Positions 32,413-42,925 of a DNA stretch of 64,000 nt are shown piece by piece. The translations under genes were made by a program, and so were the position numbers. The stretch spans positions 1 through 64,000 of the forward strand of contig SWBL01000003.1 of NCBI GenBank assembly GCA_024195585.1, given 5' to 3'. This stretch comes from Aureobasidium sp. EXF-3400. Taxonomy: Eukaryota; Ascomycota; Dothideomycetes; Dothideales; Saccotheciaceae. Position 1 is the stretch's first letter. Each line of letters opens with the position of its first letter. The notes below the pieces were generated by a model. The model ran no database searches, was not told the DNA's origin, and was given only the letters and a program-made list of their open reading frames with translations.

Positions 32413-34200
32413 TTTAACCGCGATAGGTGGCAGACAAGCCCGAGCAGGAGGGTAGCTGGTATTCACCCGCCAGGATGTTTCTAAAAACGATCGGGAGAAC
32501 AACGCAAGAGATTGGAAGAAGCGTGATCGGACCGAGCACGCATAGTCATCACGGAGAGTGGAAAGGCCGGCATTGTATACTCGCCAGGAATGTACGCGTT
32601 GTCTAGTAATTTGTTCGGTCCGCTAAGCAGGTCATCTTGGATCTGTAACACTACTTGCTACCAGTGTTGAATGGAAGGCCGTGGAATCACAGTGAATGTT
32701 GCATTAGGGTCAAACGATCATCTCGTTTATGGAGGATTAACGGCTGAGAGAGCAGCTGTTTGATATCAAGGTATACCTATTGGAATACCCTAGGCACGGG
32801 CATGGCCGAGATGTTTGATGGCGACATTCCATAGGTGGCCATGTCTCGGAAAGTGGCATCCGAAGGCATCGGCGGCCAGTCGCTAGATCATGCCTGGATG
32901 GAAGTATGAAGCTTGCGTGTCTGAGGGCTTTGTCTGGTTGGAAAGAGCAGTATTGTGTTTGCTGTGAGCATGCAAGGGGGACTACTCAGGAGATGCAAAC
33001 AAACGCGTGGTGTGCAGATTCAGAAGCCGAGGTTTTCCCGTCCCTATCTTACAACTTCACTTCCTTACAAGTATCTTGTCCGAAGCTGGTTGGAGCGAGA
33101 CGCTTCCGATGCGGATTATTCAATTTCATTTATGGACAAAGCAAAACACACGAGGGCATGTCAGCTCCTGCTGATACAGGTAAAGAAAGTGTCAAAGCTG
33201 GTTTTGGGATCCTACGTTGACTCAAGATTGTCAAAAAGATGAGTGAGAGCTCATATTTTTCTCTCAAAAACTGCGTGTTATCCTTGTCTACGGGTTTTCG
33301 AGATGATTTCTTCAAGTTTGAACCACTTTTTCCCCAGGACCCCTGAGACTGGCGCAGCGGCGAAAAAAGTCTTGTGCCCTGGCCGCCCTGTCGTGAAAAT
33401 CATCAATACAGAATATCGCCGACGAGTTCTGAATCGAAAATCGATATGATAAGATCGTCTGATACCCAAGGTTCGTTCGGTTGGTTGTTAGAAACTAGTG
33501 GGCTCGGAGACGGTGGGCTGTGTGGTTTGGCATACACAATGTAGCCCAGTGATCAGAGTCTACTCCAAGATTTCCATAAACATCTTGATCGTGTTTAGTC
33601 AAACCACACCTCTCTACGCCTAGTCTGTATGAAGATTACTCAAGCGGGAGTCTGCAGATGAGAACTTTGCGTTTTGCCTGACACAAAGAAGGTTGCACAG
33701 AGGCTAACCAGCCAACGCTAGCATGAGCAACGGACATGGAGGAGCGAATTTGTGTTTTGTATTATAAGTTGACTGCGCAGAAAAGTGAAGTGAAATTGTT
33801 GAGCAGATGCCAGCATGACGACGCGAGCCGATCTGCTGGGCTGCGTATAAACATTGCATTGTATGAACAAACGCGTTTAATTCGCGCAGGCATTGGACAG
33901 ACCAGAATGTAAGAGCATGTTCATCTTTGGACACCGCGATGGTATAAGTTTCCGCAAGATTGCCTCCTTTCCGTCCAGCGGGCAGATGGTGTAGTTGGAA
34001 AGTAGGGTCCGTTACCGGCTTGTTGTATGTTCACTACTTTTCCGTTACACCAGCTGGGTCATTGGTTCGATTCCAACGCAGGGCACTCTCTTTTTGCATC
34101 TTTTACATAACTCTCTTCTTGTTTCCGATAATGTCGACCTCATGGCAAGTGGAATTGTACGTGTCTTATACCACCTTGAATCAAATCTAAAAAGTCCCAC
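32413..34200. other. Intergenic region with a tRNA-like unit
   Basis: About 1.8 kb upstream of the Ser-rich gene. No coding frame is supported on either strand. It includes the second tRNA-like unit near 34.0 kb. A long promoter would be expected for a regulated cell-surface gene, but I see no defined site. Confidence 0.5.
33970..34100 (+). pseudogene. Degenerate tRNA-like RNA polymerase III unit 2
   Basis: An A-box-like ATGGTGTAGTTGGAA (about 33985) is followed 76 nt later by a textbook B box GGTTCGATTCC inside a 4-bp T-stem (TTGG...CCAA). A T5 run follows the unit (CTCTCTTTTTGC). The spacing would fit a tRNA with an intron, but the 7-bp acceptor stem does not pair as read. It is a tRNA-derived pseudogene or SINE-like sequence, or a real tRNA whose borders I misplace. 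Confidence 0.4.
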
Positions 34201-35799
34201 TCAAGGCTCGTAGGGCGAAACAGCACGCTTTCCACTGATGACTTCGGCGTGCCCGTTCTCCTTCACGAGATAGATATCCTCATGTCTGACACCAAACTTG
34301 TTCTCAAGGTAAATGCCTGGCTCAGCTGTAAATGTCATTCCCGCTCTGAGAAGAGTGTCATGGTTTCCTTTGTTGAGATAAGGTGATTCGTGTGCTACTA
34401 CTGTTAGTGAATTATTCCAAGGTCAATTGTTCATCTAGCCATACCTTTGATACCGATACCATGCCCTAGACGATGGGTGAAGGTTCCTTTGTATCCAGCG
34501 TCATCGATGACTTTTCTGGCGGCAATGTCGACGCTTGCTGCTGTTCCATTTGGCACAAACATCTTGCTGGCTTCCGTCTGAGCCTCCAAGACGATGTCCC
34601 AGACCTTTAGCTTCTCGGCGTGGAGCTCCTGGTTCTGAATCTGCGGTGGTGTTAGACGAAGCAGTCGACGAAGGACAGAGTTCTTCGGGGGATCAATGAA
34701 GAAGCTCCGGCAAACATCGGATGAGTATCCCAAGTAGTGATAGCCAGCATCAATCAAAACCATTGTTTCATGAGTAAGGACTTTGTCACCTGTGGCAAAA
34801 CCGCCGTGTGGAAGTGCCGCATTGCTGTCAAACAACACAATATCAAAGAAGAGGTCGAAACCAATGGTCTTCAAAGTGTTGTCCAGAATTTGAATGACTT
34901 GGTTTTCGGTCAAGCCAGCTTCCAGACATGGTCGCATAGCCCTAATGCCTTCGATAGTGCCTGTGTTGACGGCTCTCAGAAGTTCGATCTCGGCAGGAGT
35001 CTTGGTCTGCCGCACAGCCTCTACTTCACCACCCATGCCAACTGTCTTGAAACCATTGGCATCGAGTCCGCGCACAAGGAGATCGCGGATCTCTTCGTCG
35101 ACCATCAGAGTTGCGTTCTTGTCGGGAAACAGACTTTGTTTGAGTGTGCTGTAGGGGTTCCAGTGTTCTTCCCAAACGATGATGTCCAGTTCGCCTTCGG
35201 AAGGTATACCGAGCATTCTTACTCTGCCTTCCTCAAAATGTGCGCTCAGGAAGGTAGTCTTGGCTTTGACCTCCCCGGTAGAAGTGTTGACTGAGGGCTG
35301 AACAATCATCAAAAAGGGTCGCTCTTCGGGCTGTAAGTTATCAGGAACCATGAGCACCAGGAGTGAAGTCATATTCTCGTACCTCCCACGGCTCCCATTG
35401 TGGCTGGGAGATGTTGGCATAATACTGAAACGTATAACCCGGCTCAAGGACGAACCCATCAACACCAGAGATATGTAGGGCCTTTGCTAAATTGTCACGG
35501 CGGTCAAGGAACTCCTGCGCTTTGATCGGGCGTGCATTTTCCAGGAAGTAGCGGTCTTTGTGTAGATTATCAATTGAGCATTGCTGCACGCGATCGAATT
35601 GAGACGTAGAGCTGAATGGTCTCTGGATTGTGGGTCAACAGGAGTGCACTATCGTCGGTGACAAGTCACGAGCTAGTTTACATACAATAGTACATATCAA
35701 GTACAGTGTTGCAACGCCTGCCGCCAACCATGATCTTGTGGACCGGGGACCATGACCGCGATATACCAGCGGCTGAGTGCTGTCATTTTCGTTCTTCAT
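34201..35799 (-). CDS. M24-family metallopeptidase (Xaa-Pro dipeptidase/aminopeptidase-like), N-terminally membrane-anchored
   Basis: Four exons (35686-35799, 35383-35622, 34445-35330, 34201-34397) splice to 478 residues. Introns have GTATGT, GTACGA and GTATGG donors. Residues about 23-38 are hydrophobic (SWLAAGVATLYLICTI) after a short charged N-terminus, which predicts a type-II anchor with the enzyme in the lumen or outside. The pita-bread metal ligands are present: Asp312 in VLIDAGYHYLG, Asp323 in YSSDVCRSF, His408 in HRLGHGIGIK, Glu439 in FTAEPGIY and Glu453 in VRHEDIY. The N-terminal creatinase-like domain contains ALHISGVDGFVLEPGYTFQY. Expected activity is cleavage of X-Pro bonds, with two divalent metal ions. 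The first exon is inferred from splice sites and frame; if wrong, the protein starts about 38 residues later without an anchor. Confidence 0.85.
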
Positions 35800-36322
35800 T
35801 TCAAAGCTCTTCAATTGTCGGTAATCAGGTTGCAAGATGATGTGTAGCAGTTTGGATGTGCTGGTGAGGTATGATCTGACTAAAGTCTCGGGAGTTGCAG
35901 TTGCAAGACGCGAGTCGGGATCTGAGGTCGGCACAGTCAAGCAGATAACGGCAACAAATGCAAGGACATACACTAATCTGAAGTCAAAGACCGCTTGTTA
36001 TCGCGTCTTTCGTGGTGTACTACCTGCTATCTCGCCCGTCGCTTGCCCGCTGCTTGCCCGACGCTTGGCCGCTTGCCCCTCATCTGGAGCTCCTTCCGGC
36101 GGGACTTTCCTTCACGAATCACAACCAACTGTACACTTTTTTGTCACATTCAGCTGGAGATTGGCAAGCTTATCTTCCTGGAGGATAGAAATGAGCCGGG
36201 AATATGGATAAGCTTATCGGACCGGCCGACTTGACGGCGGAGCACAATTCCTACATCTTGACCTGAGCCCCCGCGCCTGAGCTTGGATACTCTTCTGATC
36301 AATATCCGATCAAACCGAAATC
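35800..36322. promoter_or_regulatory. Shared intergenic promoter region
   Basis: About 520 bp between the divergent peptidase and MFS transporter genes. A direct repeat of CGCTTGCCCG / CTGCTTGCCCG / CGCTTGGCCG / GCTTGCCCC lies at 36040-36080. It may hold both promoters. No specific factor site is claimed. Confidence 0.4.
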
Positions 36323-37948
36323 ATGTCTCCTGAACATGTCTCCTCTATACCCCAGGAGCAAAATGTCAATGAAAGTGACTCGAAACTCGATGCCAAAGAT
36401 GGAATAGCAGGAGTAGTTGAGGAGCTGCATGTCGAAGAGGGAGAAGCTCACAAGACCTTCTACAGTAAGGGATCTGTTATCATGATGGTCATCTTCTCTG
36501 GTCTTGCCATTGGTTCAGACGGATAGTATGTTGGCCCTCCTCAAAAACTCACTTCTCGTACTAACATGTGTGTAAAGTAATGCTGCGGTCATTGGCAACG
36601 TCGAGCTTCTTCTGGCCATCCTCTATCCTGATTCTTTGACCAGCTCAATCTACACTCGCCTATCGAATGCGTTCTTGATCGGGATGATCGTGGGCATGTT
36701 GATGTTCGGCGTCGTTGCTGACCAACTCGGCCGAAAGACTGGTGCTGTAGCAACTACTGCGCTGCTTGTCTTGGGTATCGTTTTATCCACAGCTGCAAAG
36801 GGCGAAACTGAAACTGGCATGTTCTGGATGCTCATCATCGCTCGTGGTATTGCTGGTGTCGGAGCTGGCGGCGAGTATCCAGTCAGCGGAGCTGGTGCAA
36901 CAGAAGCATCGGATGAGAACAGTGGCACGCGCAAGCACCGTGGATTCATGTTCGCCATGATCGCTGATCTTTCAGCTTCGCTCGGCTATGTCTTTGGCGG
37001 TCTTGTACCTTTGCTCCTTCTACTCTGCGTCGGCCAGAAGAAGGAACACTATGACATCGTCTGGCGACTAAGTTTTGCTCTGGGTTTGATTCCGCCGGTC
37101 TCGATCTTCTGGTTCCGGTACAAGATGGCGGTTTCGACTGCGTATCGCAAGGCATCGATGAGACGGCAGAGAGTTCCATACGTGTTGGCGATCAAGCGTT
37201 ATTGGCGACCTCTGCTCGGTGCTTCGTCGACTTGGTTTTTGTACAACTGGATTGCCATTGTAAGTCGCACTGCCTTTATAAGCATGAACAATTGGACTGA
37301 CCATATTTTGAGCCCTTTGGTATCTTCTCCGGCACCATCACCAACCGCGTCAATGCTGGCGACTCGCTCATCACCAACCTCGGCTGGGGCGTCGTCATAA
37401 ACTGCTTCTACATTCCAGGCCCTTTCATCGGCGGCTACCTTTCCGACAAGATTGGCCGTCGCAAGACCATGGCGCTCGGATTTGCAATGCAAGCCGTACT
37501 AGGCTTCGTCCTCGGTGGAGCATATCACAAGATCGTGCCCATCTTCCCTCTTTTCGTGGTCATGTATGGCGTTTTCCTCACCCTTGGAGAAGTCGGTCCT
37601 GGCTCCACGGTGGTACTGGCATCATCCGAGAGCTTCCCAACAGCCATTCGTGGCCAAATGATGGGACTTTGTTCGGCAATCTCGAAAGCTGGCGCTGCTA
37701 TCGGGACTCAAGTCTTTATACCAATCACGTCGGGGGCGGGCGATCAAGGAGCTTTTCTGGTGGGATCCGCTTTCGCTGTCTTGGGCGCATTGATAGCATT
37801 TTTCGTCATACCAGATGTGGGCAGGAGGTTGGAAGACGAGGATGAGAACTGGAAGAGGTATCTGGAGGAGAACGGATGGGTTGCTGACTGGGGAGATAGC
37901 GAGACGAAGGATCCCAAAGGTGTTGTGATAGATCAGAGGGTATCTTAG
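36323..37948 (+). CDS. MFS transporter, glycerophosphodiester/phosphate type (Git1-like)
   Basis: Exons 36323-36525, 36578-37259 and 37313-37948 give 506 residues. The first intron has GTATGT, the second GTAAGT; both splices restore MFS helices (GLAIGSDGYNAAVIGNVELL and the helix before PFGIFSGTITNRVNAG). The MFS signature after helix 2 is GVVADQLGRKTG and its C-half counterpart is GGYLSDKIGRRKTMA. GEYPVSGAGATEASDE and SSESFPTAIRGQMMGLCSA are typical of the phosphate/glycerophosphoinositol (PHS and Git1) branch. A plasma-membrane importer of phosphate or glycerophosphodiesters is the best reading. Carboxylate carriers of similar layout remain possible. Its 3' flank holds minisatellite array 5. 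Confidence 0.88.
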
Positions 37949-38109
37949 GTAGTCGCAATCAAGAACTCATGCGGCCATTAGTCATCAGGAAGCAAGTTGT
38001 TCGTCACATCAAGGCAATAGTCGTGAAATTGGCACTTGTATCATATCAACATGGAAGCAAGAATTGCGAGCGAAAAGCGTTAGAGTATGTATACACTATC
38101 CCCATGTGT

Positions 38110-38460
38110 CTAGCGAAGAGGGGCGCAGTCTCTGAAGAGGGCTCAAGTAGTTGGCGATAGAAAAGGAGCAGCCTTCGAAGAGGGCTTAAAATATTGGCGA
38201 CGGAAATAGGGAGAGGAGCAGCCTTCGAAGCGGACTCAAAAGGTTGGCGAATAGGCAGCATCCTTCGAAGCGGACTCAAAAAATTGGCGATAGACTGGAG
38301 AGCAGGGCGTGGCAGTGTGCGGGGCTCCAGAAACGCAAAAAGAACGGTCCAATTAAGTCCGCAATGTGACTAGTCCTCACCGTGCAGACTTTTGACAGGG
38401 CTCAAGTATTTGGTGAGATGGGAGCAACCTTTGAAACGGGCTCAAACAACTGGCGGCACC
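38110..38460. repeat. ~42-bp minisatellite, arrays 5a and 5b
   Basis: Units at 38120-38300 (GGAGCAGCCTTCGAAGAGGG, GGAGCAGCCTTCGAAGCGGA with CTCAAAAGGTTGGCGAATAG) and a second small cluster at 38390-38455 (TTTTGACAGGGCTCAAGTAT, CTTTGAAACGGGCTCAAACA). It is the same repeat family as at 19-25 kb, 13 kb away, and again sits 3' of a family member in the same relative orientation. Confidence 0.85.
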
Positions 38461-38483
38461 GGACTTCCACCTCACCGTGGGGT

Positions 38484-39308
38484 TCAACTTTTCTCTTCAT
38501 CACCCATGCTCTGCTGTAGGGATTGGTTCAGTTGCTCATCCACTTGACTTTGCATATCTCTAGCCACTTGTTCCTCTGCTGCAAATCGCTCATGTTCCCA
38601 CACCCATCCAGGAGGCTGCCATGCAGGACCACGGAAGGTCGAGCTGAGCCAGGAGGGAATCGGTGATGGTTGCGGCTGTGGCTGCTGACTTGGATTGCCA
38701 AACCCAGGCTGATCGTCCGTAGGTCCCCCGTAGGTATCGAGTGACAATGGAACCGTAGATGACAGCCAGGTCGAAGGGTCAACAACTGCAGCGCCACGCG
38801 CAGTGGGAGGAGCAGCGGTCGGAGGAGCCGCGGCAGGAGAGGTAACGGCGGGAGAGGTAGCGGCTTGTCTTGACTGCTGGAAATCCTGCCAGGTGATTGT
38901 GATTACAGGGGCGTCCATGACTGGGCCTTCCCTGGCAAGCACCAACTCTTGTTCCTATCGAGTAAATGCCTGTCCAGGTCTAGCTTGCTCACGCCAAGCC
39001 TGCATCACTCGGCCTGAACGACGCCTCAATGCACCTAGAGGGAGGCCTGTGTCCATAGCTTGGAGCCACATCATCATCACCTCGAGACTTGTATGCAACG
39101 GGTGTGGCATTCGGGCTTGGGCAAGCAGCCAGTCCACAATGTCTTGTACCTCAATAGCTGGAGGACAGTAACCTGGGTCGACGTAATTGGGACTTTCCCT
39201 CTCGATCCTTTTCTGTTCTTTCAGTGCGGCCTTCCTCTCCTTTCTGGCCTCCTTCTTCTCTGCTTTGGTCTTCTTCTTCTTACCGACCTTTGGCTGGTCG
39301 TTGGCCAT
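38484..39308 (-). CDS. Fifth member of the minisatellite-linked family, with an in-frame TAG (SLF5)
   Basis: From ATG 39308 the frame reads MANDQPKVGKKKKTKAEKKE, a Lys-rich N-terminus, then the family segment QDIVDWLLAQARMPHPLHTS and LEVMMMWLQAMDTGL. A TAG codon at 38955-38957 interrupts it (AFTR-stop-EQELVLAREGP). The same frame then continues for about 156 codons through an Ala/Pro/Gln-rich linker to VDEQLNQSLQQSMGDEEKS, nearly identical to the SLF2 tail. The conserved tail shows that the part after the TAG belongs to the gene. A 54-nt in-frame intron (GTGATG...GATAG) could remove the TAG, but its donor is weak and I see no good branch site. Otherwise the gene is recently broken or the stop is read through. 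CAG to TAG is the simplest origin. Confidence 0.65.
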
Positions 39309-39564
39309 GTTGCTGATGATTGATGATGAATCAAGAGTGTGCGGAAGGGGACGATTGTTGTGATTGATGGTGTGCGCAAGGGATATGGAGTTGGGTGTGT
39401 GCGCAAGAGAGATATTCACGGAAGTGTTTTGGGTGGGCGCGTGATGTAGTGAAGGCTGCAAACAATTCCGCTTACAAACAAGCTCACCTCATGTCTCAAA
39501 GATCAGCCCTTCACTTCTATTTAGAGCATATTTTCACCCCAGATCCCCTTTGTCACTGTAATCG

Positions 39565-39655
39565 GCTGGGTGGTGTAACGGTTTACACTCACGCCTTTTA
39601 TGAATTCGATAATAAAACCACCGTTCGAATCCCGCCGTGTACGCCTTAATCCATG
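39565..39655 (+). pseudogene. Degenerate tRNA-like RNA polymerase III unit 3
   Basis: GGTGGTGTAACGGTTTACAC forms a convincing D-arm (GTGT/ACAC, with loop AACGGTTT). An anticodon-loop-like CTTTTAT follows (TTT at the anticodon position), then a B-box-like CGTTCGAATCCC. The T-stem and acceptor stem do not pair. It looks like an eroded tRNA-Lys/Glu-type gene. Confidence 0.4.
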
Positions 39656-39659
39656 TTAT

Positions 39660-41150
39660 AGCCAAATGTCCGACATTTGGTGGCTAAGATCAAGGGATGA
39701 TGGATGGGAGTTTTCCCAAAGAGCTTGGCTCTGGTTTTTTGCTGATTTGTCTGCAACCTCTGTGCAAGGCGACTCTTCGGTCGTGGTACCGGTCGTGGTG
39801 ACGAGTGACTCTTTCACGAAGGCAGAAGGGGAGGTACGGGCCTTCCGAGGAAATTACAATGTTAGGGTAGCATTGTTTTGATGTGTATACCACATTTATG
39901 GTTGACAATGATTGTCAATCCCGAGGGAGCCCCTTTTTCCAGAAGCAAAACGCCAGATCGGACTCCGATGTGAGAAGTTTCTAGGGGAGTACAGAGTAGC
40001 AACCATGTGAAATCTGGTAGGTAATAGATGGAAGTCGCGTCCGAGGAGAGGACGCGTCGAGCTTTCCACGAATGCGATCTTGTTTCTCCGAAGTTTTGCC
40101 ATGCGAAATGTACAACCCTGACTCTATCTCAGAATTGTCGACGATGATGTATTTCTACTTCTCGATACTCAACATCGTGGTAGATGATTCTTTCCCCCGA
40201 TATCTAGCGTTGATACGTTGTTTGTGATTCTCTGCTGCGTGATCACTCGAGATCAGTTGGAAATCGATATTTCTTGGCTGAAGTCTTTCCCCATCCAGAA
40301 ACATTTCAAAGCGCCCATATATTACAATTGGGTATATTTTGCATCCCTGTGTCGCTCTAACGCCTTGTTCGACAGTACCATGGTCGTTACTCACGACATT
40401 CGCTTGGTCTTGATGATGCTGCTCTTCTGCTCTTGGTCGAGCATGTCGGCACTCCGTCGAACGAATGCCAATACACAAGCAAGCTTGTGCGCCTTGATTG
40501 GCATCTGCAAACGTTTAGCCATTCGGTTTGATCTACAGAATGTTAGACCGCCACACACGCCATAGTCATGCTCGACATCTTTTGATGAGATGCAAGTCGT
40601 TGAAGCTGCCATGATGATTGGACGTTGTCGACGATGGCTTCGGTTAAAGCATGACTCGGAAGCCAAGGCCGGTCGGCAATGCTTTGCCCTGGGATCCTAC
40701 CGCCGCCACAACCCTCAAGCCTTTTGCATGCCGAAAAGACATTAATATTGCTTACAATATTTTTGTTGAGCTGAGCATTGCGACCTCTCTATCGCTTGTC
40801 GACAGACTAATCCATCTGTTTGGCGATGTCGTAACTGTCATTGACATCACACACGGACCTCGTTGACGGAAAAATGGTATCCACTCGCAGATCTGGAGAA
40901 AGAATGGGCACAAAGACCCACACCTATTTCTCCATGCCTGTTTCTCCGCTTCACAGACGGGGATGCGTTTTGTGGAGTTGACACAAATGGAGGTTCGCGG
41001 AGAGGCACGGCAGCACTACCCATGGAACGGTAAGTTAGCCCTCAATGCACCGCATGGTTAAAGACCATCCCTCCTCCTTTGGGGGCCTTCTCTCTTCCTT
41101 CTTCCATCTCTCTGGCTACGCAGAGTCTTCGACACAACCTTACAGCACAA
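39660..41150. other. Intergenic region
   Basis: About 1.5 kb with no supported gene on either strand. It contains the upstream region of the sugar transporter. Nothing repetitive is obvious. Confidence 0.5.
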
Positions 41151-41151
41151 C

Positions 41152-42925
41152 ATGGCAAATGCATTTTTCAGAAACCGCAGGGTCTACCTCTTGACCCTGG
41201 TGGCCTATATGGTAGATACACCAAAAAAACCTCTCCACCTCCCTTCAACCTACTGACAAGTACTGAAGGGCTCCTTCCTTTTGGATACGACACTGGTGTC
41301 ATGGGATCGGTCCTGGAACTGGAAAGCTTCAAGAGCGACTTTGGCATGGCCGCCTCCTCAACAGGCTTCAAGAACGGCAGAAATGCTGAGATCTCGTCCA
41401 ACGTCGTGTCGCTACTCACGGCCGGATGCTTCTTCGGTGCACTATCCGCTCCCTGGTTGAACGAACGTCTTGGTCGCCGATACTCTCTGATGATCTTCAG
41501 CGTCATCTTCATGATCGGAGCCGCTGTCCAGACTGGAGCTTCACATGCCATCGGCACTATCTACGGCGGTCGCGTGATCGCTGGTCTAGGCATCGGTGGC
41601 ATGAGCGCCATCACTCCTGTCTTTGTTTCCGAAAACTGTCCTCCCGATGTACGTGGTAGAATCTCTGGTCTGTTCCAGGAGTTCCTTGTCCTTGGTGTTA
41701 TGTTTTCCTACTGGTTATGCTATGGCGTCAAGAAGAACATCGCTCCTTCCACAATGCAATGGCGCATTCCTGTGGGCCTGCAGTTGGTCCCTTCCGGAAT
41801 CATGTTCTGTGGTCTTTGGTTCCTCAAGGAGTCTCCTCGCTGGTTGGCAAAGAACGATCGCCATGATGAGGCTTTGGCTTCGCTGGCATATATTCGCTGT
41901 GTACCTACCGATGACCCAGAAGTCCTCCAAGAGCTTGCTGAGATTCGTGCATCTGTGGAAGAGGAGTTCTTGGCTACGGAGGGTCTCAGCTGGAAGGAAT
42001 GTCTGAAGCCTGGATACCGTGAGCGCTTTGGTCTTGCGTTCTGCATCATGTTCTGGCAGCAGTGGTCTGGAACAAACAGGTAAGCTAGGTAATCTTGTCG
42101 TCTGGAAACGTTATACTAACGCCATCTTCTCTCAGCATTGGATACTACGCACCACAAATCTTCGCCTCGGTCGGTCTCACTGGCTCCAGCACTTCTCTCT
42201 TCGCGACTGGCATTTACGGTACTGTCAAAGTCATCTCTACTGGAATCTTTCTTAGCGTTGGAATTGAGCGCTTCGGTCGCAAATGGCCATTGGTCGGCGG
42301 AGCTTGGTGGATGGCCGCTTGCATGTTCATCATCGGCGCTGTCCTTGTGTCCTTCCCTCCAAACCCTGATTCTGGGTCCGTGAGCTCTTCCTCTATTGCT
42401 ATGGTGGTTATGATTTACTTGTACGTTATTGGCTATTCTGCTAGCTGGGGTCCCGTACCATGGGTGTACGTGGCAGAGATCTTCCCTACGAGGTTGAGAG
42501 CATATGGTGTTGGTCTGGCTTCAGCTACTCAGGTTTGTGATACCATTTCTTTCTTCTTCTTTTTTTGTCCATTCTCTCCTTCTACCAGTTTCAAGCGAAG
42601 ACAAGTACTAACGCAGCAACAGTGGCTATTCAACTTCGTCGTCACAAAAGTTACACCCGCAGCCATCAACAGCATTGGTTGGCGCACATTTATCATGTTC
42701 GGATGCTTCTGTACCGCGATGGGAGCTTTCGTCTTGATCTTCCTCAAGGACACAACTGGTCGCAGTTTGGAAGAGATGGATATTTTGTTTGGGGCTGTCA
42801 CACCCGAACAACGGAGGAAAGATGTGGAGTTGGCTGTTGCAGAGGAATATAAAGCCGATCCTCATGCTCAGCACGTTGATCGTGTTGAAGAGGAGCAGGT
42901 GTTCAAGGACAGGGATGTGAAGTGA
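41152..42925 (+). CDS. MFS sugar/quinate-type transporter with an apparent 1-nt frameshift near the start
   Basis: The family N-terminus MANAFFRNRRVYLLTLVAYM is encoded at 41152-41211. It is followed by a good intron (41212-41268, GTAGAT...CTACTGAC...GAAG), but the next exon then reads in the wrong phase before GYDTGVMGSVL. The missing base is best placed in TTTT at 41279-41282. Later introns (42080-42135, 42533-42622) are clean. Exon lengths 60+811+397+303 sum to one less than a multiple of three, in line with a single lost base. With it the protein would be 523 residues. Motifs are ERLGRRYSLM, GIGGMSAITPVFVSENCPP, ESPRWLAKN, PWVYVAEIFPTRLRAYG and DTTGRSLEEMD. The type fits fungal quinate or monosaccharide permeases. 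It is either a sequencing or assembly error, or a fresh pseudogene. Confidence 0.8.

Noticed and set aside
20205..38460. CRISPR-like array
   Set aside because: Units are contiguous without unique spacers and the organism is a eukaryote; it is a minisatellite.
38940..39010. A 61-nt intron (GTGAGC...TTGCCAG) to remove the TAG in SLF5
   Set aside because: Its splice signals look good, but removing 61 nt would put the conserved C-terminus out of frame.
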